A stretch of 64,000 bases of DNA from Tenodera sinensis (lineage: Eukaryota; Arthropoda; Insecta; Mantodea; Mantidae). Shown piece after piece: positions 50,152-63,597 of this stretch. The translations under genes and the position numbers were made by a program. The stretch is taken from the NCBI GenBank assembly GCA_030765045.1, contig CM060966.1:62985786-63049785 (forward strand), written 5' to 3'. Positions within the stretch are counted from its first letter, which is position 1. Each line of letters begins with the position of its first letter. A model generated the notes under the pieces. It ran no database searches and had not been told where the DNA came from. It worked only from the letters and a program-made list of their open reading frames with translations.

Positions 50152-52145
50152 CTATGTACATTTCTTGAGTGTACAATGAAAATGTGTAAGTTTAGATGTA
50201 CATTTCTTGTATATACAATGAAAATGTGTAAGTTTTGATGTACATTTCTTGTATATACAATGAAATGTGTAAGATTTGATGTACATTTCTTGTATATACA
50301 ATGAAAATGTGTAAGTTTCTATGTACATTTCTTGAGTGTACAATGAAAATGTGTAAGTTTTGATGTACATTTCTTGAGTGTACAATGAAAATGTGTAAGC
50401 TTTGATGTACATTTCTTGTATATACAATGAAAATGTGCATGTTTTGATGTACATTCCTTGTATATACAATGAAAATGTGTAAGTTTTGATGTACATTTCT
50501 TGAGCGTACAATGAAAATGTGCAAGTTTTGATGTACATTTCATGTATATACAATGAAAATGTGTAAGTTTCTATGTACATTTCTTGAGTGTACAATGAAA
50601 ATGTGTATGCTAAGATGTACATTTCTTGTATATACAATGAAAATGTGTAAGTTTTGATGTACATTTCTTGTATATACAATGAAAATGTGTAAGTTTTGAT
50701 GTACATTTCCTGTATAGACAATGAAAGTGTGCAAGTTTTGATGTACATTTCATGTATAGACAATGAAAATGTGTAAGCTTCTATGTACATTTCTTGAGTG
50801 TACACTGAAAATGTGTAAGTTTAGATGTACATTTCTTGTATATAGAATGAAAATGTGTAAGTTTTGATGTACATTTCTTGTATATACAATTAAAGTGTGT
50901 AAGATTTGATGTACATTTCTTGTATATACAATGAAAATGTGTAAGTTTCTATGTACATTTCTTGAGTGTACAATGAAAATGTGTAAGTTTTGATGTACAT
51001 TTCTTGTACACACAATGAAAATGTGTAAGTTTTGATGTACGTTTCTTGTATATACAATGAAAATGTGTAAGTTTGGATGTATATTTCTTGTCTGTACAAT
51101 GAAAATGTGTATGTTTTGATGTACGTTTCTTTAGTGTACAACGAAAATGTGTAGTTTTGATGTACATTTCTTGAGTGTACAATGAAAATGTGTAAGCTTT
51201 GATGTACATTTCTTGTATATACAATGAAAATGTGCATGTTTTGATGTACATTCCCTGTATATACAATGAAAATGTGTAAGTTTTGATGTACATTTCTTGA
51301 GTGTACAATGAAAGTGTGTAAGCTTTGATGTACATTTCTTGTATATACAATGAAAATGTGCATGTTTTGATGTACATTCCTTGTATATACAATGAAAATG
51401 TGTAAGTTTTGATGTACATTTCTTGAGTGTACAATGAAAATGTGTAAGTTTTGATGTACATTTCATGTATATACAATGAAAATGTGTAAGTTTCTATGTA
51501 CATTTCTTGAGTGTACAAAGAAAATGTGTATGTTTAGATGTACATTTCTTGTATATACAATGAAAATGTGTAAGTTTTGATGTACATTTCTTGTATATAC
51601 AATGAAAATGTGTATGTTTTGATGTACATTTCTTGTATATACAATGAAAATGTGTATGTTTTCATGTACATTTCTTGTATATACAATGAAAATGTGTGAG
51701 CTTTGATGTACAATTCTTGTATATACAATGAAAATGTGTAATTTTTAATGTACATTTCTTGTATATACAATGAAAATGTGTAAGTTTTGATGTACATTTC
51801 TTGTATATAAATTGAAAATGTGTAAGTTTTGATGTACATTTCTTGTATATACAATGAAAATGTGTAAGTTTTGATGTACATTTCCTGTATAGACAATGAA
51901 AGTGTGTAAGTTTTGATGTACATTTCATGTATATACAATGAAAATGTGTAAGCTTCTATGTACATTTCTTGAGTGTACAATGAAAATGTGTCAGTTTCTA
52001 TGTACATTTCTTGTATATACAATGAAAATGTGTAAGTATTGATGTACATTTCTTGTATATACAATTAAAATGTGTAAGTTTCTGATGTACATTTCTTGTA
52101 TATACAATGAAAATGTGTAAGTTTTGATGTACATTTCTTGTATTT
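50152..52145. repeat. Partial HOR, sister to 53.7 and 59.6 kb
   Basis: Matches 53719-55.7 kb at a constant offset of 3,567 bp (GTTTGGATGTAT 51071 / 54638), falling to 3,525 bp at TTACGATG (52144 / 55669), which is one monomer less. Shared private features include the 41-bp CAATGAAATGTG unit (about 50261, 53829 and 59745) and GTACACACAATG. It is therefore a third member of the 53.7-63.6 kb family. Confidence 0.85.
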
Positions 52146-53718
52146 ACGATGAAAATGTGCAGCTTTGATGTACATTTCTTGTATATACAATGAAAATGTG
52201 TAAGTTTTGAGGTACACTTCTTGTATATTCAATGAAAATGTGTATGTTTTGATGTACATTTCTTGAGTGTACAATGAAAGTGTGTATGTTTTGATGTACA
52301 TTCTTGTATATACAATGCAAATGTGAATGTTTTGATGTACACTTCTTGTATGTACAATGAAAATGTGTAAGTTTTGAGGTACATTTCTCGTATATTCAAT
52401 GAAAATGGGTATGTTTTGATGTACATTTCTTGAGTGTACAATGAAAGTGTGTATGTTTTGATGTACATTTCTTGTATATACAATGAAAATGTGTAAGTTT
52501 TGATGCACATTTCTTGTATATACAATGAAAATGTGTAAGTTTTGATGTACATTTCTTGAGTGTACAATGAAAATGTGTAAGTTTTTGAAGTACATTTCTT
52601 GTATATACAATGAAAATGTGTATGTTTTGATGTACATTCCTTGTATATTTAATGAATATGTGTATGTTTTGATGTACATTTCTTGAGTGTACAAAGAAAG
52701 TGTGTATGTTTTGATGTACATTTCTTGTATATACAATGAAAGTGTGTAAGTTTTCATGTACATTTCTTGTATATACAATGAAAATGTGTATGTTTTGAAG
52801 TACATTTCTTGTATATACAATGAAAATGTGTAGTTTTGATGTACATTTCTTTAATGTACAATGAAAATATGTAAGCTTTGATGTACAATTCTTGTATATA
52901 CAATGCAAATGTGTAAGTTTTGATGTACATTTCTTGTATGTACAATGAAAACGTGTAAGTTTTGATGTACATTTCTTGTATATACAATGAAAATGTGTAT
53001 GTTTTCATGTACATTTCTTGTATATACAATGAAAATGTGTGAGCTTTGATGTACAATTCTTGCATATACAATGAAAATGTGTAAGTTTTGATGTACATTT
53101 CTTGTATATACAATGAAAATGTGAAAGTTTTGATGCACATTTCTTGTATATACAATGAAAATGTGTAAGTTTTGATGTACATTTCTTGTATAGACAATGA
53201 AAGTGTGTAAGTTTTGATGTACATTTCATGTATATACAATGAAAATGTGTAAGTTTCTATGTACATTTCTTGAGTGTACAATGAAAATGTGTATGTTTAG
53301 ATGTACATTTCTTGTATATACAATGAAAATGTGTAAGTTTTGATGTACATTTCTTGTATATACAATGAAGGTGTGTAAGGTATGATGTACACTTCTTGTA
53401 TATACAATGAAAATGTGTAAGTTTCTATGTACATTTCTTGAGTGTACAATGAAAATGTGTAAGTTTTGATGTACATTTCTTGTATACACAATGAAAATGT
53501 GTAAGTTTGGATGTACATTTCATGTATATACAATGAAAATGTGTAAGTTTCAATGTACATTTCTTGAGTGTACAATGAAAATGTGTATGTTTAGATGTAC
53601 ATTTCTTGTATATACAATGAAAATGTGTAAGTTTTGATGTACATTTCTTGTATATACAATGAAAGTGTGTAAGTTTTGATGTACATTTCATGTATATACA
53701 ATGAAAATGTGTAAGTTT
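52146..53718. repeat. Satellite joining two HOR copies
   Basis: From 52.1 to 53.1 kb it follows 46.3-47.1 kb (TATTTAATGAATATG, CAAAGAAAG, CTTTAATGTAC, CTTGCATATAC), with offsets rising from 5,873 to 6,041 bp. A GTATGATGTACAC unit near 53381 and a GTTTGGATGTACATTTCATG hybrid near 53507 mark probable exchange points. No gene is seen. Confidence 0.8.
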
Positions 53719-56700
53719 CTATGTACATTTCTTGAGTGTACAATGAAAATGTGTAAGTTTAGATGTACATTTCTTGTATATACAATGAAAATGTGTAAGT
53801 TTTGATGTACATTTCTTGTATATACAATGAAATGTGTAAGATTTGATGTACATTTCTTGTATATACAATGAAAATGTGTAAGTTTCTATGTACATTTCTT
53901 GAGTGTACAATGAAAATGTGTAAGTTTTGATGTACATTTCTTGAGTGTACAATGAAAATGTGTAAGCTTTGATGTACATTTCTTGTATATACAATGAAAA
54001 TGTGCATGTTTTGATGTACATTCCTTGTATATACAATGAAAATGTGTAAGTTTTGATGTACATTTCTTGAGCGTACAATGAAAATGTGTAAGTTTTGATG
54101 TACATTTCATGTATATACAATGAAAATGTGTAAGTTTCTATGTACATTTCTTGAGTGTACAATGAAAATGTGTATGTTAAGATGTACATTTCTTGTATAT
54201 ACAATGAAAATGTGTAAGTTTTGATGTACATTTCTTGTATATACAATGAAAATGTGTAAGTTTTGATGTACATTTCCTGTATAGACAATGAAAGTGTGTA
54301 AGTTTTGATGTACATTTCATGTATAGACAATGAAAATGTGTAAGCTTCTATGTACATTTCTTGAGTGTACAATGAAAATGTGTAAGTTTAGATGTACATT
54401 TCTTGTATATAGAATGAAAATGTGTAAGTTTTGATGTACATTTCTTGTATATACAATTAAAGTGTGTAAGATTTGATGTACATTTCTTGTATATACAATG
54501 AAAATGTGTAAGTTTCTATGTACATTTCTTGAGTGTACAATGAAAATGTGTAAGTTTTGATGTACATTTCTTGTACACACAATGAAAATGTGTAAGTTTT
54601 GATGTACGTTTCTTGTATATACAATGAAAATGTGTAAGTTTGGATGTATATTTCTTGTCTGTACAATGAAAATGTGTATGTTTTGATGTACGTTTCTTTA
54701 GTGTACAACGAAAATGTGTAGTTTTGATGTACATTTCTTGAGTGTACAATGAAAATGTGTAAGCTTTGATGTACATTTCTTGTATATACAATGAAAATGT
54801 GCATGTTTTGATGTACATTCCCTGTATATACAATGAAAATGTGTAAGTTTTGATGTACATTTCTTGAGTGTACAATGAGAATGTGTAAGCTTTGATGTAC
54901 ATTTCTTGTATATACAATGAAAATGTGCATGTTTTGATGTACATTCCTTGTATATACAATGAAAATGTGTAAGTTTTGATGTACATTTCTTGAGTGTACA
55001 ATGAAAATGTGTAAGTTTTGATGTACATTTCATGTATATACAATGAAAATGTGTAAGTTTCTATGTACATTTCTTGAGTGTACAATGAAAATGTGTATGT
55101 TTAGATGTACATTTCTTGTATATACAATGAAAATGTGTAAGTTTTGATGTACATTTCTTGTATATACAATGAAAATGTGTATGTTTTGATGTACATTTCT
55201 TGTATATACAATGAAAATGTGTATGTTTTCATGTACATTTCTTGTATATACAATGAAAATGTGTGAGCTTTGATGTACAATTCTTGTATATACAATGAAA
55301 ATGTGTAAGTTTTGATGTACATTTCTTGTATATACAATGAAAATGTGTAAGTTTTGATGTACATTTCTTGTATATACAATGAAAATGTGTAAGTTTTGAT
55401 GTACATTTCCTGTATAGACAATGAAAGTGTGTAAGTTTTGATGTACATTTCATGTATATACAATGAAAATGTGTAAGCTTCTATGTACATTTCTTGAGTG
55501 TACAATGAAAATGTGTCAGTTTCTATGTACATTTCTTGTATATACAATGAAAATGTGTAAGTATTGATGTACATTTCTTGTATATACAATTAAAATGTGT
55601 AAGTTTCTGATGTACATTTCTTGTATATACAATGAAAATGTGTAAGTTTTGATGTACATTTCTTGTATTTACGATGAAAATGTGCAGCTTTGATGTACAT
55701 TTCTTGTATATACAATGAAAATGTGTAAGTTTTGAGGTACATTTCTTGTATATTCAATGAAAATGTGTATGTTTTGATGTACATTTCTTGAGTGTACAAT
55801 GAAAGTGTGTATGTTTTGATGTACATTCTTGTATATACAATGCAAATGTGAATGATTTGATGTACACTTCTTGTATGTACAATGAAAATGTGTAAGTTTT
55901 GATGTACATTTCTTGTATATAGAATGAAAATGTGTAAGTTTTGATGCACATTTTTTGAATGTACAACGAAAATGTGTACGTTTTCATGTACATTTCTGGT
56001 ATATACAATGAAAATGTGTAAGTTTTAATGTATATTTCTTGTATACACAATGAAAGTGTGTATGCTTTGATGTACATTTCTTGTATATACAATGAAAATG
56101 TGTAAGTTTTCATGTACATTTCATGTATATACAATGAAAATGTGTATGTTTTGATGTACATTTCTTGTATATACAATGAAAATGTGTAAGTGTTGATGTA
56201 CATTTCTTGTATATACAATGAAGATGTGTAAGTTTTGATGTACCTTTCTTGTATACACAATGAAAGTGTGTAAGTTTTGATGTACATTTCTTGTATATAC
56301 AATGAAAATGTGTAAGTTTCTATGTACATTTCTTGAGTGTACAATGAAAATGTGTATGTTTAGATGTACATTTCTTGAGTGTACACTGAAAATGTGTATG
56401 TTTAGATGTACATTTCTTGTATATACAATGAAAATGTGTAAGTTTTGATGTACATTTCTTGTATATACAATGAAAATGTGTAAGCTTCTATGTACATTTC
56501 TTAAGTGTACAATGAAAATGTGTAAGTTTTGATGTACATTTATTGTATATACAATGAAAATGTGTAAGTTTTGATGTACATTTCTTGCATATACAATGAA
56601 AATGTGTAAGTTTTGATGTACATTTCTTGTATAGACAATGAAAGTGTGTAAGTTTTGATGTACATTTCTTGTATATACAATGAAAATGTGTAAGTTTCTA

Positions 56701-59634
56701 TCTACTTTTCTTGAGTGTACAATGAAAATGTGTATGTTTAGATGTACATTTCTTGTATATAAGATGAAAATGTGTCAGTTTTGATGTACATTTCTTGTAT
56801 ATGCAATGAAAATGTGTGAGTATTGATGTACATTTCTTGTATATACAATGAAAATGTGTATGTTTTGATGTACATTCCTTGTATATACAATGAAAATGTG
56901 TAAGTTTTGATATACATTTCTTGTATATACAATGAAAATGTGTATGTTTTGATGTACATTTCTTGTATATACAATGAAAATGTGTAAGCTTTGATGTACG
57001 TTTCTAGTATATACAATGAAAATGTGTAGTTTTGATGTACATTTCTTGAATATACAGTGAACCTGTGTAGGTTTTGATGTAGATTTCTTGTACGTACAAT
57101 GAAAATGTGTAAGCTTTGATGTACATTTCTTGTATATACAATGAAAATGTGTAAGTTTTGAGGTACATTTCTTGTATATTCAATGAAAATGTGTATGTTT
57201 CGATGTACATTTCTTGAGTGTACAATGAAAGTGTGTATGTTTTGATGTACATTTTTTGTATATACAGTGAAAATGTGTATGTTTTGATGCACATTTCTTG
57301 TATATACAATGAAAATGTGTAAGTGTTGATGTACATTTCTTGTATATACAATGAAGATGTGTAAGTTTTGATGTACCTTTCTTGTATATACAATGAAAGT
57401 GTGTAAGTTTTGATGTACATTTCTTGTATATACAATGAAAATGTGTAAGTTTCTATGTACATTTCTTGAGTGTACAATGAAAATGTGTATGTTTAGATGT
57501 ACATTTCTTGATATACAATGAAAATGTGTAAGTTTTGATGTATATTTCCTGTATATACAATGAAAATGTGTATTTTTTGATGTACATTCCTTGTATATGC
57601 AATGAAAATGTGTAAGTTTTGATATACATTTCTTGAGTGTACATTGAAAATGTGTAAGTTTCTATGTACATTTCTTTAGTGTACAATGAAAATGTGTATG
57701 TTTAGATGTACATTTCTTGTATATACAATGAAAATGTGTAAGTTTTGATGTACATTTCTTGTATATGCAATGAAAATGTGTGAGTATTGATGTACATTTC
57801 TTGTATATACAATGAAAATGTGTATGTTTTGATGTACATTCCTTGTATATACAATGAAAATGTGTAAGTTTTGATATACATTTCTTGTATATACAATGAA
57901 AATGTGTATGTTTTGATGTACATTTCTTGTATATACAGTGAAAATGTGTAAGTTTTGATGTACGTTTCTAGTATATACAATGAAAATTTGTAGTTTTGAT
58001 GTACATTTCTTGAATATACAGTGAACCTGTGGAAGTTTTGATGTAGATTTCTTGTATCTACAATGAAAATGTGTAAGCTTTGATGTACATTTCTTGTATA
58101 TACAATGAAAATGTGTAAGTTTTGAGGTACATTTCTTGTATATTCAATGAAAATGTGTATGTTTCGATGTACATTTCTTGAGTGTACAATGAAAGTGTGT
58201 ATGTTTTGATGTACATTTCTTGTATATACAGTGAAAATGTGTAAGTTTTGATGTACATTTCTTGAGTGTACAATGAAAATGTGTAAGTTTTGATGTACAT
58301 TTCATGTATATACAATGAAAATGTGTAAGTTTCTATGTACATTTCTTGAGTGTACAATGAAAATGTGTATGTTTAGATGTACATTTCTTGTATATACAAT
58401 GAAAATGTGTAAGCTTTGATGTACATTTCTTGTATATACAATGAAAATGTGTATGTTTTGATGTACATTTCTTGTATACACAATGAAAATGTGTATGTTT
58501 TCATGTACATTTCTTGTATATACAATGAAAATGTGTGAGCTTTGATGTACAATTCTTGTATGTACAATGAAAATGTGTAAGTTTTGATGTACATTTCTTG
58601 TATATACAATGAAAATGTGTAAGTTTTGATGTACATTTCTTGTATATAAATTGAAAATGTGTAAGTTTTGATGTACATTTCTTGTATAGACAATGAAAGT
58701 GTGTAAGTTTTGATGTACATTTCTTGTATATACAATGAAAATGTGTAAGTTTCTATGTACATTTCTTGTATATACAATGAAAATGTGTAAGTATTGATGT
58801 ACATTTCTTGTATATACAATGAAAATGTGTAAGTTTCTGATGTACATTTCTTGTATATACAATGAAAATGTGTAAGTTTTGATGTACGATTCTTGTATTT
58901 ACGATGAAAATGTGCAGCTTTAATGTACATTTCTTGTATATACAATGAAAATGTGTAAGTTTTGAGGTACATTTCTTGTATATTCAATGAAAATGTGTAT
59001 GTTTTGATGTACATTTCTTGAGTGTACAATGAAAGTGTGTATGTTTTGATGTACATTCTTGTATATACAATGAAAATGTGAATGTTTTGATGTACACTTC
59101 TTGTATGTACAATGAAAATGTGTAAGTTTTGATGTACATTTCTTGTATATACAATGAAAATGTGTAAGTATTGATGTACATTTTTTGAATGTACAACGAA
59201 AATGTGTACGTTTTCATGTACATTTCTTGTATATACAATGAAAATGTGTAAGTTTCTATGCACATTTCTTGTATATACAATGAAAATGTGTAAGCTTTGA
59301 TGTACATTTCTTGTATATACAATGAAAATGTGTAAGTTTTTGATGTACATTTCTTGTATATACAATGAAAATATGTAAGTTTTGATGTACATTTCTTTTA
59401 TAGACAATGAAAGTGTGTAAGTTTTGATGTACATTTCATGTATATACAATGAAAATGTGTAAGTTTCAATGTACATTTCTTGAGTGTACAATGAAAATGT
59501 GTATGTTTAGATGTACATTTCTTGTATATACAATGAAAATGTGTAAGTTTTGATGTACATTTCTTGTATATACAATGAAAGTGTGTAAGTTTTGATGTAC
59601 ATTTCATGTATATACAATGAAAATGTGTAAGTTT
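53719..59634. repeat. Long HOR unit, 5,916 bp, copy A
   Basis: Markers: GAGCGTAC 54069, GTTTGGATGTAT 54638, TTACGATG 55669, GAACCTGTG 57059, CTTGATATAC 57508, GAACCTGTG 58023, TTACGATG 58909. The first four recur at exactly or almost exactly 5,916 bp in copy B. Only scattered single-base differences are seen over several kilobases (for example GAGAATG at 54868 against GAAAATG in copy B), so the duplication looks recent. Confidence 0.9.
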
Positions 59635-62600
59635 CTATGTACATTTCTTGAGTGTACAATGAAAATGTGTAAGTTTAGATGTACATTTCTTGTATATACA
59701 ATGAAAATGTGTAAGTTTTGATGTACATTTCTTGTATATACAATGAAATGTGTAAGATTTGATGTACATTTCTTGTATATACAATGAAAATGTGTAAGTT
59801 TCTATGTACATTTCTTGAGTGTACAATGAAAATGTGTAAGTTTTGATGTACATTTCTTGAGTGTACAATGAAAATGTGTAAGCTTTGATGTACATTTCTT
59901 GTATATACAATGAAAATGTGCATGTTTTGATGTACATTCCTTGTATATACAATGAAAATGTGTAAGTTTTGATGTACATTTCTTGAGCGTACAATGAAAA
60001 TGTGTAAGTTTTGATGTACATTTCATGTATATACAATGAAAATGTGTAAGTTTCTATGTACATTTCTTGAGTGTACAATGAAAATGTGTATGTTAAGATG
60101 TACATTTCTTGTATATACAATGAAAATGTGTAAGTTTTGATGTACATTTCTTGTATATACAATGAAAATCTGTAAGTTTTGATGTACATTTCCTGTATAG
60201 ACAATGAAAGTGTGTAAGTTTTGATGTACATTTCATGTATAGACAATGAAAATGTGTAAGCTTCTATGTACATTTCTTGAGTGTACAATGAAAATGTGTA
60301 AGTTTAGATGTACATTTCTTGTATATAGAATGAAAATGTGTAAGTTTTGATGTACATTTCTTGTATATACAATTAAAGTGTGTAAGATTTGATGTACATT
60401 TCTTGTATATACAATGCAAATGTGTAAGTTTCTATGTACATTTCTTGAGTGTACAATGAAAATGTGTAAGTTTTGATGTACATTTCTTGTACACACAATG
60501 AAAATGTGTAAGTTTTGATGTACGTTTCTTGTATATACAATGAAAATGTGTAAGTTTGGATGTATATTTCTTGTCTGTACAATGAAAATGTGTATGTTTT
60601 GATGTACGTTTCTTTAGTGTACAACGAAAATGTGTAGTTTTGATGTACATTTCTTGAGTGTACAATGAAAATGTGTAAGCTTTGATGTACATTTCTTGTA
60701 TATACAATGAAAATGTGCATGTTTTGATGTACATTCCCTGTATATACAATGAAAATGTGTAAGTTTTGATGTACATTTCTTGACTGTACAATGAAAATGT
60801 GTAAGCTTTGATGTACATTTCTTGTATATACAATGAAAATGTGCATGTTTTGATGTACATTCCTTGTATATACAATGAAAATGTGTAAGTTTTGATGTAC
60901 ATTTCTTGAGTGTACAATGAAAATGTGTAAGTTTTGATGTACATTTCATGTATATACAATGAAAATGTGTAAGTTTCTATGTACATTTCCTGAGTGTACA
61001 ATGAAAATGTGTATGTTTAGATGTACATTTCTTGTATATACAATGAAAATGTGTAAGTTTTGATGTACATTTCTTGTATATACAATGAAAATGTGTATGT
61101 TTTGATGTACATTTCTTGTATATACAATGAAAATGTGTATGTTTTCATGTACATTTCTTGTATATACAATGAAAATGTGTGAGCTTTGATGTACAATTCT
61201 TGTATATACAATGAAAATGTGTAAGTTTTGATGTACATTTCTTGTATATACAATGAAAATGTGTAAGTTTTGATGTACATTTCTTGTATATACAATGAAA
61301 ATGTGTAAGTTTTGATGTACATTTCCTGTATAGACAATGAAAGTGTGTAAGTTTTGATGTACATTTCATGTATATACAATGAAAATGTGTAAGCTTCTAT
61401 GTACATTTCTTGAGTGTACAATGAAAATGTGTCAGTTTCTATGTACATTTCTTGTATATACAATGAAAATGTGTAAGTATTGATGTACATTTCTTGTATA
61501 TACAATTAAAATGTGTAAGTTTCTGATGTACATTTCTTGTATATACAATGAAAATGTGTAAGTTTTGATGTACATTTCTTGTATTTACGATGAAAATGTG
61601 CAGCTTTGATGTACATTTCTTGTATATACAATGAAAATGTGTAAGTTTTGAGGTACATTTCTTGTATATTCAATGAAAATGTGTATGTTTTGATGTACAT
61701 TTCTTGAGTGTACAATGAAAGTGTGTATGTTTTGATGTACATTCTTGTATATACAATGCAAATGTGAATGATTTGATGTACACTTCTTGTATGTACAATG
61801 AAAATGTGTAAGTTTTGATGTACATTTCTTGTATATAGAATGAAAATGTGTAAGTTTTGATGCACATTTTTTGAATGTACAACGAAAATGTGTACGTTTT
61901 CATGTACATTTCTGGTATATACAATGAAAATGTGTAAGTTTTAATGTATATTTCTTGTATACACAATGAAAGTGTGTATGCTTTGATGTACATTTCTTGT
62001 ATATACAATGAAAATGTGTAAGTTTTCATGTACATTTCATGTATATACAATGAAAATGTGTATGTTTTGATGTACATTTCTTGTATATACAATGAAAATG
62101 TGTGTTGATGTACATTTCTTGTATATACAATGAAGATGTGTAAGTTTTGATGTACCTTTCTTGTATACACAATGAAAGTGTGTAAGTTTTGATGTACATT
62201 TCTTGTATATACAATGAAAATGTGTAAGTTTCTATGTACATTTCTTGAGTGTACAATGAAAATGTGTATGTTTAGATGTACATTTCTTGTATATACAATG
62301 AAAATGTGTAAGTTTTGATGTACATTTCTTGTATATACAATGAAAATGTGTAAGCTTCTATGTACATTTCTTAAGTGTACAATGAAAATGTGTAAGTTTT
62401 GATGTACATTTATTGTATATACAATGAAAATGTGTAAGTTTTGATGTACATTTCTTGTATATACAATGAAAATGTGTAAGTTTTGATGTACATTTCTTGT
62501 ATAGACAATGAAAGTGTGTAAGTTTTGATGTACATTTCTTGTATATACAATGAAAATGTGTAAGTTTCTATCTACATTTCTTGAGTGTACAATGAAAATG

Positions 62601-63597
62601 TGTATGTTTAGATGTACATTTCTTGTATATAAGATGAAAATGTGTCAGTTTTGATGTACATTTCTTGTATATGCAATGAAAATGTGTGAGTATTGATGTA
62701 CATTTCTTGTATATACAATGAAAATGTGTATGTTTTGATGTACATTCCTTGTATATACAATGAAAATGTGTAAGTTTTGATATACATTTCTTGTATATAC
62801 AATGAAAATGTGTATGTTTTGATGTACATTTCTTGTATATACAATGAAAATGTGTAAGCTTTGATGTACGTTTCTAGTATATACAATGAAAATGTGTAGT
62901 TTTGATGTACATTTCTTGAATATACAGTGAACCTGTGTAAGTTTTGATGTAGATTTCTTGTACGTACAATGAAAATGTGTAAGCTTTGATGTACATTTCT
63001 TGTATATACAATGAAAATGTGTAAGTTTTGAGGTACATTTCTTGTATATTCAATGAAAATGTGTATGTTTCGATGTACATTTCTTGAGTGTACAATGAAA
63101 GTGTGTATGTTTTGATGTACATTTTTTGTATATACAGTGAAAATGTGTATGTTTTGATGCACATTTCTTGTATATACAATGAAAATGTGTAAGTGTTGAT
63201 GTACATTTCTTGTATATACAATGAAGATGTGTAAGTTTTGATGTACCTTTCTTGTATATACAATGAAAGTGTGTAAGTTTTGATGTACATTTCTTGTATA
63301 TACAATGAAAATGTGTAAGTTTCTATGTACATTTCTTGAGTGTACAATGAAAATGTGTATGTTTAGATGTACATTTCTTGATATACAATGAAAATGTGTA
63401 AGTTTTGATGTATATTTCCTGTATATACAATGAAAATGTGTATTTTTTGATGTACATTCCTTGTATATGCAATGAAAATGTGTAAGTTTTGATATACATT
63501 TCTTGAGTGTACATTGAAAATGTGTAAGTTTCTATGTACATTTCTTTAGTGTACAATGAAAATGTGTATGTTTAGATGTACATTTCTTGTATATACA
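59635..63597. repeat. Long HOR unit, copy B (truncated)
   Basis: Markers: GAGCGTAC 59985, GTTTGGATGTAT 60554, TTACGATG 61585, GAACCTGTG 62929, CTTGATATAC 63378. The offset to copy A is 5,916 bp up to about 62.1 kb and 5,870 bp afterwards. The 46-bp change is accounted for by a 4-bp loss at 62103 (GTGTGTTGATG) and the loss of one monomer present at about 56.36-56.41 kb. The unit stops at 63597, before the last 1.95 kb of copy A. Confidence 0.9.
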
